From Tanypteryx hageni (taxonomy: Eukaryota > Arthropoda > Insecta > Odonata > Petaluridae): DNA of 64,000 nt. The translations under genes and the position numbers were made by a program. The stretch is from assembly GCA_028673005.1 (NCBI GenBank), contig CM054117.1, forward strand, positions 36,263,756 through 36,327,755. The letters run 5' to 3'. A model generated the notes under the pieces. That model saw only the letters and a list, made by a program, of their open reading frames with translations. It was not told the origin of the DNA and did no database searches. Below are positions 48,073 to 59,480 of the stretch, piece by piece; the first letter of the stretch is position 1, and every line of letters starts with the position of its first letter.

Positions 48073-49150
48073 GCTGATTCAATACTTGGTAATTTCAACC
48101 ACTTTCGGGCAATGGCGTTTCTACCGTCCCTAGCTGGCGTGAACATGACGATAAAATAGAGTAAAAGCGGGAAAGGAAGAGGGTTAATAATGCACATTTG
48201 CGACTTATTCTGCGTGGAGTTCTAACAGATAAGGCTGAAGACCTGTGTGTCTTAAGGGCTGAGAAAAATACAAAATCTGGGTTTATTGCATCAAACAACA
48301 AGCACCTATCACGACGAATTGTTATGTTTCTGAAATGGAAATTTTAACATTGTCCCATAAGGAAATGTTAAAGATCTCAAGAATCTTCACTAAAAAGTAG
48401 TTTACAAGGAAATACGCGGCGACCTAAGAGTAGTACCGCAACTCAATTCCTAAAAAACCACGGCAACAAGCACCTCTTTAAGTTGCTCGCAGCATGAGCA
48501 CGGATATACTCAAGTACAACAGAAGTGCTAAGGCGGTAAGAAGAAAAGACTGACAAATACGGGATGAACAACTAATGGAGTTGACTCCTCTAGGGAACAT
48601 TAAAGAGGAAAACCACAGCTATTGATATCCAAACTAACATGGCTAAGTACAGAGAACAAAAATAACAAGCTAATGCAAGTGTAAAATGATTACATAATTA
48701 TGCAAGAATAGCTCTGGAAAAATAGTTAACGTGATATACTTCGTAGTATAAGAGAACGTCATCATATTATTTTGAGAATAGACCAACATATTGCTAGGCG
48801 AGAAGAAAAAAATGAGAGGTATCGATCGAAACCAAGTTTCATCATGCTCATTCCACCCCGGAAAATCAATAAGTAACCATTTTCCAACGGCTATCACATT
48901 TTACGCATCGCCGACTCCTTCGGACAAAGGAAAATTTCATCCACGCTGAAAAAGAAAACGGGTGATTGGCACACATTTTGGCATCCAACACATTGTTGGC
49001 CAGGGCGCAATTATTTTTAAAACGAACCCGGCGACAAAGCGTGGTTCTAAGTTACGACCATCAAAAACGATATGGACGCCTCCTCCAAGCACCTGAATTA
49101 TTACCATAAGTTTAAAAAATAAAAGGACGTTGAACGTAGTGGTATTACGG
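48073..49150. other. unique sequence, no gene seen
   Basis: AT-richer unique DNA without recognisable genes or repeats. Confidence 0.45.
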
Positions 49151-49217
49151 CTTTAAAAATACATGAAGAGAATGCATGCGGAGAGAGATAAAGACAGGAA
49201 AATGGAGCAACAAAGAA

Positions 49218-49261
<44 letters not shown>

Positions 49262-49777
49262 GAATATATGGAAACTAATGACAGCAGAAGAGTAGCTGCA
49301 AGCGTATACAAACCTAACGGAGGGAAACGGAGAAGGAAAAGGAGGAAGCAGTTTCGGGGTGGAGTAGGACGAAGGGGGAAGAATGAGAGGAGAACAGGGC
49401 GAAGGAGAGGGCGAGAGATGAGGTGGGGAAGAGAGGCGGATGATGGAGAGTCTGGGAGGGAGGTCAGGGCGGAGAGAGGGGATGGGGAAGAGGAAAGAGG
49501 GGAGGGTTGAGGTTCGCCTGGATTTATGAGCCCGGAGGTTGTAGTAATGGGTGGGCCGGACCAGGAGAGCGCGTGGGAGGCTGCGGAGAGAGCAGAGAGG
49601 CGGAGGAAGAGGGGGGAGGCGCCGAGAGGGAAGGAATGGGAGGCAGGGAAGAGGATTTTGCAATGCAAGGAACGGACCCACGGGTGAAGAGAGGGAGGAG
49701 GGAGGCTGGAAACCTGGAAGGATGGAGGTCGGAGGATAAAGGCTGTAAAAAAAAGCAGTGAAATGAAAAAGTGGCAG

Positions 49778-49810
<33 letters not shown>

Positions 49811-49876
49811 GGTAGGGGAGGGCACAGAGAGGGCAGTCGGGGCGAACAGCGGGAGACAAGAGAGGGAGAGAGAGAC

Positions 49877-49929
<53 letters not shown>

Positions 49930-50210
49930 ACGAGAGAGAGAGAGAAAGACAACGAGAGAGAGATTCGACCCATTTTCCCAGAGGGAAGGAAAAAAGAATC
50001 GAAGTCCGAACTCCTCGCCGCTATAGGAGAAAGCAAGGTTCGAGAGGGAGAATAAATAGCGAAGGGGAGGCTGCAAAATGAAAAAAGGGAGAAAGACGGG
50101 CAGAAAAAAGGGTGCGGAGTAAAGGGGGACGAATAACGCCAGATAGAGAAGAAGTAAAAGGGGGTTTAAAATAGGAAAAGGGAGGGGAAAAGAGGCTGCC
50201 AGGAGAGGGA
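49151..50210. repeat. purine-rich region with several (GA)n runs
   Basis: Runs of GA lie at 49219-49258, 49780-49808 and 49878-49927, embedded in GGAGG/GAAGAGG sequence. The 411-codon minus frame 50388-49153 is largely Ser/Leu/Pro from reading this strand and its overlapping frames look alike. It is rejected as a gene. Confidence 0.75.
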
Positions 50211-50750
50211 TATGAGCCTTGAGGCTAGTTTGCATAAGTGAGGTGCTGGAGGAATGCCCGTGATTCCAAAATTTTATATATTCTCCCCTCCGTACCGTAG
50301 TTCTCTCTCCCTCCACCGGCCTGCTAGCTGGAAATATTAGGGCTTTTGAACGGCACGGACGCAGATGTAGTGATATAAAGGCCATCAATTAAGGTCCGTC
50401 AGTGACTAACTCCCCTCCTATCCCCACAACCCTTTCATCCTACCACCCCCAAAAACCCGCCGAAACACACCACCCTTCCGCCTCCTCCCTCCGTGCCCCC
50501 TCTGCCTCTTCACCCACGCCACTTTTCTCACCACTCAGCCTACCTAACTCTTCTATCTCACCTCCCCCCTTCCGAATCATCCTCTCTCCCCAACTCTTAC
50601 TCCTCTCTCTCACTCTCTGTATATACTCATTATTGATGGTTTCCAGGGTAACAGCGAGGGCTCAAAGAAGTATGAATGTTATTTCTGCGGCAGGAAATTG
50701 GGTTCAAGATCGCGTGGGTGGAGAGTTTTGCGGGGTGGATATTAGTGATA
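50211..50750. other. mixed sequence with a pyrimidine block
   Basis: The plus strand becomes pyrimidine-rich at about 50400-50630 between two purine-rich domains. No gene is recognised. Confidence 0.4.
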
Positions 50751-50819
50751 GAGATGGCGGTGGGGAAGTAAGTGAAGAGGAGAAATAAGGGAATGGCATC
50801 CAAAGAGAGGGAGAGGAGG

Positions 50820-51585
50820 AGGAGAGAGGAGGGGGAGAGGGAGAGAGGAGGGGGAGAGGGAGAGGGGAGAGAGGAGAGGGGGAGAGCGGGTGAGGGGGGA
50901 GATCGGGTGAGGGGGGAGAGCGGGTGAGGGGGGAGAGCGGGTGAGGGGGGAGAGCGGGTGAGGGGGGAGAGCGGGTGAGGGGGGAGAGCGGGTGAGGGGG
51001 GAGAGCGGGTGAGGGGGGAGAGCGGGTGAGGGGGGAGAGCGGGTGAGGGGGGAGAGCGGGTGAGGGGGGAGAGCGGGTGAGGGGGGAGAGCGGGTGAGGG
51101 GGGAGAGCGGGTGAGGGGGGAGAGCGGGTGAGGGGGGATAGCGGGTGAGGGGGGAGAGCGGGTGAGGGGGGAGAGCGGGTGAGGGGGGAGAGCGGGTGAG
51201 GGGGGAGAGCGGGTGAGGGGGGAGAGCGGGTGAGGGGGGAGAGCGGGTGAGGGGGGAGAGCGGGTGAGGGGGGAGAGCGGGTGAGGGGGGAGAGCGGGTG
51301 AAAGGGGGGAGAGCGGGTGAGGGGGGAGAGCGGGTGAAAGGGGGAGAGCGGGTGAGGGGGGAGAGCGGGTGAGGGGGGAGAGCGGGTGAGGGGGGAGAGC
51401 GGGTGAGGGGGGAGAGCGGGTGAGGGGGGAGAGCGGGTGAGGGGGGAGAGCGGGTGAGGGGGGGAGAGCGGGTGAGGGGGGAGAGCGGGTGAGGGGGGAG
51501 AGCGGGTGAGGGGGGTAGAGGGGGTGAGGGGGTAGAGGGGGTGAGGGGGGTAGAGGGGGTAGAGGGGGTGAGGGGGGTAGAGGGG
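50820..51585. repeat. 17-bp G-rich minisatellite, about 37 copies
   Basis: The unit GAGAGCGGGTGAGGGGG (17 bp) is repeated almost perfectly from about 50883 to 51517. Rare variants are GATCGGG near 50901, GATAGCGGG near 51137 and two GTGAAAGG units near 51299 and 51335. The right edge degrades into GGTAGAGGGGGTGAG units (51509-51585) and the left edge into GGGGGAGAGG. Each unit has separate G3 and G5-6 runs, so the plus strand can form G-quadruplexes. Because 17 is not a multiple of three, three units encode a 17-residue repeat and the minus-strand frames (323 and 287 codons) stay open. They are not genes. Confidence 0.95.
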
Positions 51586-52920
51586 GAAGACGCGGTGCCA
51601 ATCAAAGCTCCGCGGGAGATAGAAACACGGTCTGGTAATTCGAAGAGAGGGTGAACAAATACGGTTTGGTTGAGAGATAAAAAGAGGGAGGGGATGAAGC
51701 GAGAAGTTGGGTTAAAGGGGTTGAGCGGAGAGCAGGGAAGGGAAGAGAAAACGGCTCTGTTAAATAAGGTATGCAGCGCGAGCTAACGCACAACCTCTTC
51801 TTCCTCGTCGGCACACCATTCTCCTAATTTTTTTTAAGGGCGAGGCGAAGGAAAATCCCGAAAATGACTCCAGCGCGGCAAAAGCTTTACCTGGCGGGCG
51901 GCAAAAGCTCGCGACTTTGTCTAGGGTGATGTAGGAAGCGTGTGCAGTGTCTGCATAGGAGAGAGAGATAGGGAGAGAGAGAGAGAGAGAAAGAGGTAGA
52001 GAGACAGAAGCAAAGGAAAAATGCACGGGCGCAAAAAACAAGCTTAGAAGTGGAAAAAACAAGGAGAAAATCCTGAATTGATGAAGCGAGGAATGAAGGC
52101 GAACCTTTCCTCTCGTGGCTCTCAACTTTGAGTGCGTTTTAATGGAGATATACGAGAGGAAAGAAGAAAGGGGATTCCATTGAATAGCGTCGCATGATAG
52201 CCAAGTTAGAACCTAAGGGAGATGTTCATTCTTTCAACGGGAACGGTCTCTCTTCACAGGGTAAAAAGCGTGAAAAAAAAACAATTATGAGGATAGTGAT
52301 AGGAGGAGGAGTAACCTGGACTTACTAGGTATGAAATAAAAATCCGGCTGAAGCTCGGTAAACAGCGAAATAACGATAACATTCCCGTGAGTAGAAAAAT
52401 CGATATCTAGGATGCACCCACAGCTTGCAGAAAACGAGACGAAGAAAAATTTATGCATAAGTGTACGTGGTTTTGTTTACACAATTGAAAAATATAAAGG
52501 AAATCTTAACTTCGGAGAATAAATAATTACATGAAGTATCCACTTTCGACTTCAATAACCAACGAACGAATAACATCATTCCTACTCGATTCCCGAGACA
52601 CCCATCATTTTGAGCAGAATTTTAAATGAAATAAAACGCTTAGATACGAGAACCTACGCTGCTCGACAATGCAGGAGCTAAACTGCAATTAAATAATTGG
52701 GGAACGCTAAAAGGCGTAAATGCCGTCGATGCGAGAAAAGAACCACAGATATAGAGAGAGAGAAAAACGAAGTGACAAGAGGGGGAGGGGGGGGGGCGGC
52801 GTAGATACAAAAGCCTCGCAAGGAACTTTCCTAGATACTAACGTCGCCTCGAACTACTGACTTTGCTCCGTGGAATCAGAGGCGGAAGCCTGCAAAGAGG
52901 AGTTTGGGATCAATTAAAGC
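51586..52920. other. unique sequence, no gene seen
   Basis: Purine-biased to about 52030 with a GAGA run near 51960-51995, then mixed unique DNA. A G10-rich run lies near 52780-52797. No gene is recognised. Confidence 0.4.
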
Positions 52921-52929
52921 GGAGACTGA

Positions 52930-53130
52930 ATAGAGGAGGAGGAGGAAGGAAAGGGAGGAGGAAGAAGGAAAGGGAGGAGGAAGAAGGAAAGGGAGGAGGA
53001 AGAAGGAAAGGGAGGAGGAAGAAGGAAAGGGAGGAGGAGGAAGGAAAGGGAGGAGGAAGAAGGAAAGGGAGGAGGAAGAAGGAAAGGGAGGAGGAAGAAG
53101 GAAAGGGAGGAGGAAAAAGGAAAGGGAGGA
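52930..53130. repeat. 18-bp purine minisatellite
   Basis: The unit GAAGGAAAGGGAGGAGGA is repeated about ten times with one GAG-for-GAA variant and one AAA variant. The 18-bp length preserves the frame, so the plus strand reads as a 6-residue Lys/Glu/Gly/Arg repeat. Surrounding sequence to 53710 remains purine-rich with GGGAGGGAGG runs. Confidence 0.9.
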
Positions 53131-53710
53131 TGAGGATGGAGAGAGGGGAGAGAGAAGCGGAGGGGAGGAGACAGAGTTTCGAAAGATAAGAGGGGAATTT
53201 AGAGAGTGGCAAAGAAGGACAAAAAGCTGCGAGAGGGAGAAAGGATGACGGAGCACACGGGTGGGAAGGGGGTGAAATGCGCAAGGAGGGAGGGTGAAAA
53301 AAGGGCAGAGAGAGAGACGTAGGGATGAGCAGGGGGATAGCGAGGTGAGATAGTGCTAGAGATACAGTAAGAGTGAGGAGAGAGAGAGAGAGGAAGAGTG
53401 AGGAGAGAGGGAGACCGACACGGGAGAGATAGGACACAAGGTGAATGAGAAAAGATGGATGGGAGTAGGGGGTGGAAAGGAGAGAGGAAGGAGACGTAGG
53501 AGGACGAATGGAGAGAGGGAGTGGGGGAAAAGGGAGGAAGAGGCAATGGAAAGGGGGCGGAGATGAATGACGGGATGGGAGGGGAACTTGCGTCACAGGG
53601 CCAGATAAGCCGCGATGGCTGCGGGAGGATGGGAGGGAGGGTAATGAGAGAGAGGGAGGGAGGGGAGGGATGCGAGGTTACGGGAGGGAGGGTGATAAAG
53701 GATTGAAGCG
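53131..53710. repeat. purine-rich tract
   Basis: GGAGAGAGAG- and GGGAGGGAGGG-type plus strand without a single clear unit. The 228- and 175-codon minus frames are Ser/Pro/Leu artefacts. Confidence 0.55.
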
Positions 53711-55190
53711 GGACGGCAAAGTGCATGCGGCTAATGGCGCCATTCGGGTGAGAATATTCATAAAGGCGTCAAAAGATGTTGGCAAACAATGGAACTGATG
53801 AGGATTGGATGCTGCAGGGAATGTACCGAAAGTTATGGCAACAAGAATTAAATTTTATTTATGTTAGAGACGAGGAAAATACGCGCGTTTTAGCGGCTCC
53901 TTGTACCGGCACATCTGCGGAAAACTTCTTCGTCCTCAAAGGGCTCAGCGTCCCATATTTTTACCCCGTTATAAAGGCGGGTTTTTAAACAAAGCCATCG
54001 AAAGTGCGACAAAGCCGTTGAAACATCATCGGCCGTTGAACGAATACTAATCCATGTTCCCGTGCGAATATTTGCGCTCAAACCATTTCGATATTTGGAT
54101 TAGGTTCAATTCAGCTCGGAATTTCTCCCTTCCGTTTCTGCCGATTAGGGCACGACGGGGGGTATTTTTTTCCGGGCCCATCAGTATATGAATTATTACT
54201 GCGAATTGTGCGATTTATGATTGTTTGTACCCACTTTTTGTGTCAAATTAATTCAGCCCTCGAAATAAAAAAATAACGAATGATTTTAATGTAAAAGAAA
54301 AAAGAACAGTCAAGTGTAAAATGGCGGCATTATCTCTTAATAAAGCGAGGGCGTACAAAAAATCGATCTTTTTTCATTTTCATATTAATCTCGAGGATTT
54401 ATTGATAGGATTCGCTCAGTCCAGAGGAAGTCGGGACAATTATTCAGGCGGAGAAGATATGGACGCGATTAGCGCAGAAATAATATTAATACGACAACTT
54501 GTAACGTTACAAATTGAAGCGCCGCGGGGGGAAACTTTTTTTATTCAGCAAGATAAGCAAAACTTAATTGATGAGCGATTAATCGAGCGATCTCTTTATC
54601 CTGGAGGGATTTTCATCTGGACAGGAAGCAGCTTTGTCAACCCCTAAAAAAAGGGGCGAGATGGGCAGGGGGAGATGAGGGGAGAGAGGGGAACCAATGT
54701 GAGGGGGGCACGAGTGCATTGATGTCTCTCGCTTTCACTTTTTAGTATATCAAAACCCGTCACTTTCACTTCGAGTAAATTAATGTCCTCCACGTTATAA
54801 TCCACTCGAACATTTCACAAACTCCATATAAAAAATATAATCACTGTTTACATTTTTCGATTTTACGAGAGCAATAAATGTTTAAGACGGCAAAATATTA
54901 TCCGTTCTGTCGTATGATAATGACAAATAAAGGGAATCAAACGTGATCATTAGTCGACGACGAAAACGTTAAAAATTTGTCAGGTTATTAAAAAAATAGC
55001 ATGGCGCCGAATCCAAGCAAATCACATCCCCTACTCATAAGGCACTAGAAACTAAACATGTAAATGACGAGGACAAAAATTTAAAATACGAAATACATTA
55101 AAGACTATCCCCCATTTCGACGATCACCATTTTCCGAAACTCGGCCAAAAACAGGTGATGATACAAACTGCGCTGCAAAAATACTAGCAA
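53711..55190. other. unique sequence, no supported gene
   Basis: Mixed composition, not low complexity. Two plus frames look less biased than most: 53776-53988 (70 codons) and 54321-54647 (108 codons, start context AAAATGG). Neither shows a domain I recognise and both are within chance length, so they are noted but not called. Confidence 0.35.
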
Positions 55191-56060
55191 AACGACCATG
55201 CAGTACTTATCAGATAGCAAACTCACCGCGAAACAACCAAGAACGCTCCTTCATTTTCGACCGAGCCGCAAAATCGTGCACCCGAGAAGCTCTGACAAAT
55301 CCAAAAGTCAAGTGCTCACGAAATGGGACAAACCAGGTGGGCAAAGGAATCTTAACAATGACTCCACCAAGCATAAGTCCATTACGCTCGCGCAATCGAC
55401 TTGACGGCAACAGATAAAGCGTAGGCACCAGCGGTCCTTTCCTGGACGTAAAACCAGTCGCGCGGGAGGTGCGGTGTGGAGGGGGACGAAGAAGTAGTAC
55501 GAGAGGATGGGAATACAGGGAAGAGAGTGATGAGGAAAAAGGGAGGGGATACGGAGACAAAGCCCTGAGTAAAACAGCCTCGGCAGCAGTGACATCGGGA
55601 GAAGAATGGGAGAAGGGAGAAGCTCATTGGCGGCCCCGACCGCGAGTATACGATTCCACGGAATTAAGCGGCACCATTTTCCGACCATCGCACAGGAATC
55701 CGCAAAATGCCACACACCCACCGCCGCCGCCACTTCCCCCACACCCGACGGAGCAGAAATGCAAATGTGTATTCTGTTGGTGGCCATTAAAGTCAACCCC
55801 GGGACACGCCCCGCGGCTGCGGTTCCGCATAGTCGACCGCTCGCTATGACATTCTTCCCGAAACCGGGACGAGGTAATGTCGGACCAACTACGGACTCCG
55901 GAAGGCCCGAAGCCGGGAGGCATTTCGGGGACGATTTTCGGACTTTCCGAGGGATAGCGAAGGGAAGGAAAGAAAGGCTTATGAACGACTCATCCTTAGT
56001 ACAGGAGAATTTTAAAGGGGAAGGAGGCGAAAAGGAGAATAGATAGTCAAGGACAGAGAT
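55191..56060. other. GC/CpG-richer unique segment
   Basis: Several overlapping frames on both strands (up to 162 codons) are open here because of the composition. None contains a recognised motif. The CpG density with a nearby purine block (55440-55620) could indicate a regulatory or exonic island, but nothing decisive is visible. Confidence 0.35.
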
Positions 56061-58098
56061 AAACCACCATTAAATGCTTTGCTTTTATGCCGTGGATAAA
56101 ATGAATACCAGATCGGGACAACGGATTGCCTTTTAATAAGAGAATACATATTGTTTAGGTTGAGGCTTTATAAAATAAATTAATGACTACATTTTTTTCT
56201 ATATCTTCACCATTAACCGATTTCCAAATTACTTTGTGACAAATGAATCGTTCTTTTAAAGTAACACTCATTTAAAGAATGAAAACGCAATGCTGAAACA
56301 CAGTTATATGAAACAAAAATTTAAAGATGAATTATCAAATGTAATTAGGATCCCATCCGACGTAGGACGCCGCGATCACACTGAAAAGATGAGAAACAAG
56401 GACGAATGGATACAAGGGATCTTGTTCTTCTTAAAACAATAAGAGAGCATAACGGGAGAATAACAAGTTCACCCCCTGCCACATACCAATTTCGGTGGCA
56501 GATTCAGATATCTTTACACAATTCGGAGCTCGTGGTTGCCGCTGAAGTAAACGGAGGTTATCTTGCTAGATCACACACGTACATAAACTTATAAATTGTA
56601 CGAATACAAGAGTGGATTGAAAACTATTTTTCTCCATCCAAAAAGACAATATAGTAGGTTATGACGACTGCACGACTCTTTGGAGAATAAAGAGGGAGAA
56701 AGCTGAATTTCACGCTCGGAACGAATTTCACCTTAAGTCATAAAACGTATATCGCAATCAAATTTGTCCAATTTTAATTAACATAAATAGAGCAAAAGAA
56801 AAAAATGAAGACGAGCTCCGCGATGATAAAACGAGTTTCGATTACTAGGCAATATTGAGCCTCTTACAACTTCCTCGTCTCGCGAAGAATAAAACCGTAC
56901 GGCTCTCTTCTGCCTCTGTGCATGGCCCGTGCCCTCACCCCGCCTAATGCCCTGACCTCTATACTAAAACTCATAGCGCAAGTCTTGTTCTCCATCACGT
57001 GTGTCATGAATATGCATTCTCGCCCACCACCGCCGTCCTATTTAATGAAGGAGTTGTATTTCATTTACGTCGCTAGGTGGGGGAGAGAGAGAGGGAGAAG
57101 ATAAATTATGACTCGAAGAGAAATGGGGAGTGTGTAGCGGCGTCGAGATATGAAAAAACAAACGCTCAATTAAAAAACCGTGGAGGTTATTTCTGGGAAA
57201 TATGAGTTATTCTCGTTTTCGAGGGAGAACTCGAATTTTCCAGGAAAAATAAACGGAAACCACATACAGCAATATATAGCGCGGTATTTCTTCTCATATA
57301 TGTATCGACTGCTTATACGCTCAACAATAATTAATCAGATAGTTTCCTCCAAAAGGATGACGGACACCAGCGTCGTTAACCCCTCGACTAACGAGATATG
57401 AATATACTGACTAGAGTAGGTGCCACAAAATAGACCAATACTACTACTTTATACCGGATGCACAATCTTACGTGCAGACCCGTCGCAATAAATAATCCCT
57501 TTTTTTGAACGCGTGGTACGCTTAGGTCGAAACGATATGGCGGCATAAAAACTGCTTTCCCCACAAACACACTTCTATACCCACCCACACATTCGGAACG
57601 GGTCGCCAACACGCCTTATCTCTTTCCTCCATCCTTCCTCGTAAACCACCCAGCGACCTCAAGCTACGGTCATCTCCTGGCAACAGTGCCTCTGCTCCGA
57701 CCGCTCCTTCTCCCTACCACCTAAACCAGTCACTTGGATCCTCCGAATTTTTCAGCGTAAGGTGAATTTCCGGCAAGAACGCGAAGGACACCTTTTTCAG
57801 GGTTGTAGTAAGCTCAAGAGGCCTTGATCCAAATTCTTTCGGACCCAGTTGTTAACTTTTGGGGCTACTGCCACAAAATACAAATTCAAGAATAATCTTA
57901 GAAGATTAAAGATCATTATTACCTTATTTGTTTCAAATGTAGAGGGAAATACGAAATATGTATACTGTTTTTATAATTATCTATTTTCACAACGCTACAT
58001 GGCGTCCTTAAATTCTTAAAGTCATGAGGAGGAGGGGGAAGATGAAAACCCTCTGCGACCCGCAGGCCGTAGTTTCGGATGACATATTTTTACACAAT
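56061..58098. other. AT-richer unique sequence, no gene seen
   Basis: No coding, RNA or transposon feature was recognised up to the 3' end of the retrotransposon at 58099. Confidence 0.45.
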
Positions 58099-59480
58099 AC
58101 ATCTACATCTACATATTACCCTGCAAGTCACCTTGACGGTGGATGGCAGGGGGTGCCGCGCACCAAGTTCCTAACTAATTATTATTCACTGTTATCTATT
58201 GTGGTCACGTACTGTCCTAGGGAAAAAGGACTCCTTATACCTCTCCGTTCTACTATCTATTTCGCGAATCTTGTCCTCATTATCCCTCCGTCCGATATAC
58301 GTTGGTTGTCGAATAATATCCTTCATTTCATTTACGAATATCTCCGACCTATATTTATCTAGAAGTTTAAGTCTCGTCTGTAATCTACGATCTTTCAACG
58401 ATGGCCAACTCAACTCATCAATGAGTAACGTAACGCTCTGTTTTTTATCGTAATTCTTTTTCACGAATCTAGCTGCTCGCCGCTGTATTTTTTCTAAATC
58501 CTTTATGAGTCCCCTCTGATATGGATCCCAAACCGCTGCTGCGTATTCCATTTGAGGTCTAACCAAGGATAAATAACAGGATTCTCTCACCTTTTCCGCG
58601 CTTTTCCTGACTATTCTACGCACAAAAGCCAACTTCTTATTTGCCGCACCTATCACTCGTCTTATGTGGGTGTCCCAAGACAGGTCACGATTCAAGGTTA
58701 CCCCGAGGTATTTCACGGATTCCGAAACAGGAATGCTCTCACCATCTATCGAGTAGGTAAACACGGACGATGGGCTTCTAGATTTCCAAAAGTTTAGAAC
58801 GTTACTCTTTTTCTGATTGATTTCTAGCTGCCATTCCTTGCACCAGACAGATAACGCATCCAGATCATCCTGAAGCTGACGATGGTCGCCAGGACCACTA
58901 ATTTCTCTATAGACTACGGTGTCGTCCGCAAAAAGCCTAATATTACTTTTCACAACTGAGCTGATGTCGTTTATATAAAGCAAGAAAAGCATAGGTCCGG
59001 TCACACTACCATGCGGCACACCAGAGACTACATCTGCCACACTCGAGGACTTACCATCGATGACTACTTTTTGTTTTCTATTCCAAAGGAAAGCGCGAAC
59101 CCAGTTAATGACTTTAACATTAACGACAAGATTTCCCAATTTTAATAACAACTTACGATGGGGAACCTTGTCAGAAGTTTTTCTAAAATCAAGGAACACC
59201 GCATCGACCTGTTTATTATTTTCGCCGCATGATAAAACATCATTCACAAACAGACCGAGTTGGGTGTCACAGGATCTACCTTTTCTGAAGCCATGTTGAC
59301 AGCTGACTAACAGCGATCTACTCTCGAGATAGCGCATAGTGTTGCTAACAATAATGTGCTTCAAAATCTTACATGATAATGATGATAGAGAAATCGGCTT
59401 ATAATTTTCTAGGTTTTCTTTGTCACCTCCCTTATGAATGGGTGTGACGTGTGCTAGTCTCAATAAAATCCTGATTAACT
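58099..59480 (-). mobile_element. CR1/L2-like non-LTR retrotransposon, 5'-truncated
   Basis: The minus-strand element ends at 58099 with a short tail of ATGTAG repeats, preceded by a stem-loop (about 58119-58151) and a 3' UTR of about 90 bp. Its body is the reverse transcriptase frame. The 5' side stops near 59480, just upstream of the reverse transcriptase domain, so the endonuclease and any ORF1 are absent; this is the usual 5' truncation of such elements. No target duplication was found. A second copy of the same 3' end lies at 60810. Family assignment (CR1/L2/Rex1 group of the Jockey superfamily) rests on the protein motifs and short repeat tail. Confidence 0.8.
58192..59463 (-). CDS. non-LTR retrotransposon reverse transcriptase (partial)
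   Basis: This 423-codon frame is the only long ORF in the window with real domain content. Motifs in order: AHVTPIHKGG at residues 4-13, YKPISL at 21-26, QHGFRKGRS at 56-64, DAVFLDF at 87-93 (catalytic Asp region), SGVPHGS at 147-153 (usually SGVPQGS), LFADD at 177-181 (catalytic Asp pair, FADD form), KYLGV at 251-255, and C-terminal YAAAVWDP and RRAARFV blocks. It has a natural stop at 58192. The start is a truncation artefact: the open frame continues about 5 codons upstream to a stop and the annotated first codon is TTG. Unusual residues (FRKTSDKV where FSKAFDKV is typical, H for Q, T for L) suggest an ageing copy although the frame is still open. It would copy its own RNA at nicked DNA. 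Confidence 0.9.
   Translation of the reverse strand: MRLAHVTPIHKGGDKENLENYKPISLSSLSCKILKHIIVSNTMRYLESRSLLVSCQHGFRKGRSCDTQLGLFVNDVLSCGENNKQVDAVFLDFRKTSDKVPHRKLLLKLGNLVVNVKVINWVRAFLWNRKQKVVIDGKSSSVADVVSGVPHGSVTGPMLFLLYINDISSVVKSNIRLFADDTVVYREISGPGDHRQLQDDLDALSVWCKEWQLEINQKKSNVLNFWKSRSPSSVFTYSIDGESIPVSESVKYLGVTLNRDLSWDTHIRRVIGAANKKLAFVRRIVRKSAEKVRESCYLSLVRPQMEYAAAVWDPYQRGLIKDLEKIQRRAARFVKKNYDKKQSVTLLIDELSWPSLKDRRLQTRLKLLDKYRSEIFVNEMKDIIRQPTYIGRRDNEDKIREIDSRTERYKESFFPRTVRDHNR

Noticed and set aside
49153..50388. 411-codon minus-strand open frame
   Set aside because: Ser/Leu/Pro runs from a purine-rich strand with GA microsatellites; overlapping frames are equally open and no domain is present.
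50630..51601. 323- and 287-codon minus-strand frames of PLTRSPPSPALPPH type
   Set aside because: Produced by the 17-bp minisatellite; frames shift without stops because no unit contains one. The proline-rich repeat is not evidence of a protein.
53776..53988. 70-codon plus-strand frame
   Set aside because: Too short and without a motif; an antisense frame of similar length overlaps.
54321..54647. 108-codon plus-strand frame with a good start context
   Set aside because: Not low complexity, but no recognisable domain and a length expected by chance in 64 kb; no splice structure or conservation visible.
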